This document shows positions 6,203-8,208 of a DNA stretch of 8,208 bases, piece by piece. A program made the translations under genes and the position numbers. Location: positions 1 through 8,208 of the forward strand of contig URJU01000093.1 of NCBI GenBank assembly GCA_900548315.1, written 5' to 3'. The DNA is from an uncultured Coprococcus sp. GTDB lineage: Bacteria; Bacillota; Clostridia; Lachnospirales; Lachnospiraceae. The notes under the pieces were generated by a model. The model saw nothing but the letters and a program-made list of their open reading frames with translations. It made no database searches and was not told the DNA's origin. Numbering within the stretch: the stretch's first letter is position 1; each line of letters starts with the position of its first letter.

Positions 6203-8164
6203 CTATTTCCTCTTGTGCCTTTTGTTTTCACTTTTATTTTCGCTTTTATTTCTTATATCATCTATATTTTTTCTGTTTTTCGAAACAATAGCTTTATTAT
6301 TTTTGCATTTTTTGACATTATGCTTTGTATTATTCTTAAACATATTGTTCCTGCCAGATGTATGATCTCTGTCCTTTTCGGTTTTCACTTCCATTTTCCG
6401 AGGTCTTATCAGACATTTTTTATCAAAACCTATAAGATCCTGTCTTCCCGCCTTTATGAGTGCCTCTTTTACAAGATCATAATTTTCGGGTTTTCTGTAC
6501 ATCATGAGTGCTTTCTGCATTGCTTTCTCATGTGGATTATGCGGCACATATACCGGCTGCATTGTACGTGGATCGACTCCGGTATAATACATACATGTAG
6601 AGATGGTTGATGGGGTCGGATAAAAGTCCTGTACCTGTTCCGGCATATATCCTATATCCCGCACATACTCCGCAAGCTCCACTGCCTCTTTAAGCGTAGA
6701 GCCAGGATGCGACGACATCAGATAAGGCACGACAAACTGTTTTTTTCCAGTTTTATCATTTACTCTTTGGTATCTTGCTATAAAGCTCTCATATACACTG
6801 TTTTTCGGTTTTCCCATCATCTTAAGGACATTATCAGATACGTGCTCCGGAGCAACTCTGAGTTGTCCACTTATATGTTTCTCGCATAACTCTTTCAGAA
6901 ACTCATCACTGCTGTCCGCCATTACATAATCAAATCGGATTCCCGATCTTATAAACACCTTTTTCACACCGGGAATAGCCTCAAGTTTTCTAAGAAGTTC
7001 AATGTAATCTTTGTGATCAACCTTCAAATTCCTGCACGGTTCCGGAAAAAGGCATTGTTTATTTGTACACACGCCATATTTATCCTGTTTTGCACATGAC
7101 TTATGTCTAAAATTCGCCGTCGGTCCTCCTACATCATGTATATACCCTTTGAAATCCGGATCGTGAGTCATCTGCTCAGCCTCCCTTATTAAGGATTCAT
7201 GGCTTCTGGTCTGGATAATCCTTCCCTGATGAAATGTAAGTGCACAAAAACTGCACCCCCCAAAACATCCTCTGTTGCTTGTCAGACTAAATTTGATCTC
7301 AGAAATTGCAGGAATTCCTCCTTTAGCCTCATATACCGGATGATAATTGTTCATATACGGAAGATCATACACATCATCCATCTCCATCTGTGTGAGTGGG
7401 TAAGCAGGCGGATTCTGCACCACATATCCCCTAGTACCATACCCTTCAACCAACGTTTTCGCTGAATACGGATCTGTATTTACATACTGAGTATAAAAGC
7501 TTCTTGCATACTCCAGTCTATCAGCTGTAAGACTATCGTAATTCGGAAGAATAATTGAATCGTCTGGTATATTTGATATATCCTTAGTCCTATAGCAGGT
7601 TCCTCTTACATAGGTTATATCTTTGACATCTATCCCACTGTCCAGCGCCTCCGCAATCTCTATCATACTGTGTTCGCCCATTCCATATGACAAAATATCC
7701 GCAGATGAATCCACCAGAATTGAATGTTTCAGCTTATCTGACCAGTAGTCATAATGGGCCATTCTCCTGAGACTTGCCTCAATACCACCTATTATAATGG
7801 GAACATCCTTATATGTTCTTCTTATCAGATTACAATACACGGTTGTTGCATAATCAGGTCTAAGTCCCATCTCTCCGCCCGGTGAATAAGCATCCTTCTG
7901 TCTTCTCTTTTTGGACACAGAATAGTGGTTGACCATCGAGTCCATATTGCCTCCGCACACCAAAAAACCCAGTCTTGGCTTTCCAAAAACATCAATGCTT
8001 TTGTCATTCTTCCAATCAGGCTGGGCTATTATACACACTTTATATCCATATCTTTCTAGCAATCTGCTGATGATCGCAGGACCAAACGACGGATGGTCTA
8101 CATACGCATCACCTATGACATACACAAAGTCAGCCTCAGACCATCCTCTTTTTCTCATATCATC
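6203..8164 (-). CDS. ygiQ: YgiQ-family (UPF0313) radical SAM protein, 5'-truncated
   Basis: This is a cytoplasmic radical SAM protein of the widespread YgiQ/UPF0313 family, whose substrate is unknown. About 653 insert-derived residues are present. The N-terminal B12-binding-like region begins within GDAYVDHPSFGPAI and has FLVCGGNMDSMVNHY. The core has the [4Fe-4S] motif CFGGCSFC (CxxxCxxC, about residues 300-307; codons at 7244-7267) after SEIKFSLTSNRG. A second cysteine group, C-x8-C-x4-C-x5-C (7034-7096), is also conserved in the E. coli protein as I recall it. LRVAPEHVSDNVLKMMGKP and SSHPGSTLKEAVELAEYV follow. The last 64 residues are a Lys/Asn-rich basic tail. The five residues that would precede it (MYKRQ) are translated adapter, so the true start, probably some 10-25 residues further upstream, is missing. 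It lies 221 bp upstream of thl, behind a terminator and separate promoter, so it is unlikely to belong to the butyrate operon. Confidence 0.93.
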   Translation of the reverse strand, partial: DDMRKRGWSEADFVYVIGDAYVDHPSFGPAIISRLLERYGYKVCIIAQPDWKNDKSIDVFGKPRLGFLVCGGNMDSMVNHYSVSKKRRQKDAYSPGGEMGLRPDYATTVYCNLIRRTYKDVPIIIGGIEASLRRMAHYDYWSDKLKHSILVDSSADILSYGMGEHSMIEIAEALDSGIDVKDITYVRGTCYRTKDISNIPDDSIILPNYDSLTADRLEYARSFYTQYVNTDPYSAKTLVEGYGTRGYVVQNPPAYPLTQMEMDDVYDLPYMNNYHPVYEAKGGIPAISEIKFSLTSNRGCFGGCSFCALTFHQGRIIQTRSHESLIREAEQMTHDPDFKGYIHDVGGPTANFRHKSCAKQDKYGVCTNKQCLFPEPCRNLKVDHKDYIELLRKLEAIPGVKKVFIRSGIRFDYVMADSSDEFLKELCEKHISGQLRVAPEHVSDNVLKMMGKPKNSVYESFIARYQRVNDKTGKKQFVVPYLMSSHPGSTLKEAVELAEYVRDIGYMPEQVQDFYPTPSTISTCMYYTGVDPRTMQPVYVPHNPHEKAMQKALMMYRKPENYDLVKEALIKAGRQDLIGFDKKCLIRPRKMEVKTEKDRDHTSGRNNMFKNNTKHNVKKCKNNKAIVSKNRKNIDDIRNKSENKSENKRHKRK
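6225..6248. repeat. 12-bp tandem repeat encoding KSEN KSEN in the YgiQ tail
   Basis: Units 6225-6236 and 6237-6248 match at 11 of 12 bases and keep the reading frame, giving the repeated peptide NKSENKSENK near the C-terminus. This looks like in-frame slippage in a low-complexity tail. Confidence 0.6.
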
Positions 8165-8208
8165 CTGTCTCTTATACACATCTCCGAGCCCACGAGACGC
8201 GTAGTAAT
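8165..8208 (-). other. Synthetic Nextera i7-side adapter (Tn5 mosaic end + Read 2 adapter + index)
   Basis: Positions 8165-8183 are the reverse complement of the 19-bp Tn5 mosaic end (CTGTCTCTTATACACATCT). Positions 8184-8198 (CCGAGCCCACGAGAC) are the Read 2 arm. Positions 8199-8206 (GCGTAGTA) match an i7 index I recall as Nextera XT N719, and the last two bases agree with the start of the P7 sequence. This is not genomic DNA. Confidence 0.98.

Noticed and set aside
6215..6610. Plus-strand hydrophobic open frame (Phe/Ile-rich) that resembles a membrane protein
   Set aside because: It is the antisense of the Lys/Asn-rich tail: AAA/AAT codons read backwards give Phe and Ile. No start signal is seen.
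23..8183. Perfect 19-bp inverted repeats at 23-41 and 8165-8183, resembling the ends of a composite transposon
   Set aside because: They are the Tn5 mosaic ends of the library kit, joined to adapter and index sequences; there is no transposase gene and no natural flank.
7929..8204. Plus-strand open frame ending LLYTSPSPRDA
   Set aside because: Its C-terminus is translated adapter, a common contamination signature, and the rest is antisense to the YgiQ-family gene.

Overview
The window looks like one tagmented DNA molecule. Positions 1-41 and 8165-8208 are synthetic Illumina Nextera sequence (index, adapter and 19-bp Tn5 mosaic end). The natural insert is therefore about 42-8164, and both outermost genes are cut by the ends of the insert rather than by biology. 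Gene order, protein sequences, strong GGAGG-type ribosome binding sites and moderately A+T-rich DNA point to an anaerobic butyrate-producing Firmicute. A Lachnospiraceae member (Butyrivibrio / Roseburia / Coprococcus type) is most likely. The genus cannot be fixed from sequence reading alone.

Layout, all genes on the minus strand, in transcription order: a radical-SAM YgiQ-family gene (6203-8164, 5' end missing); a 221-bp non-coding region with a weak terminator, a good sigma-A-like promoter and a leader of about 150 nt; then the central butyrate operon thl (4797-5981), crt (3983-4774), hbd (2956-3828), bcd (1747-2913), etfB (944-1729) and etfA (42-916, 3' end missing). Most junctions are 17-42 bp. 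The exception is crt-hbd, a 154-bp gap holding a 13-bp inverted repeat and a possible internal promoter.

The operon encodes the route from acetyl-CoA to butyryl-CoA. Thl condenses two acetyl-CoA, Hbd reduces acetoacetyl-CoA, Crt dehydrates 3-hydroxybutyryl-CoA, and Bcd with EtfBA reduces crotonyl-CoA. In anaerobes of this kind Bcd-EtfBA is known to couple that step to ferredoxin reduction by NADH (electron bifurcation). The terminal step (butyryl-CoA:acetate CoA-transferase, or phosphotransbutyrylase plus butyrate kinase) is not in the window.

I found no undescribed system, mobile element, CRISPR array or RNA gene. The points most worth a second look are the adapter contamination (which creates false protein ends), the structured crt-hbd gap, the repeats in the thl leader, and the basic low-complexity tail of the YgiQ-like protein.
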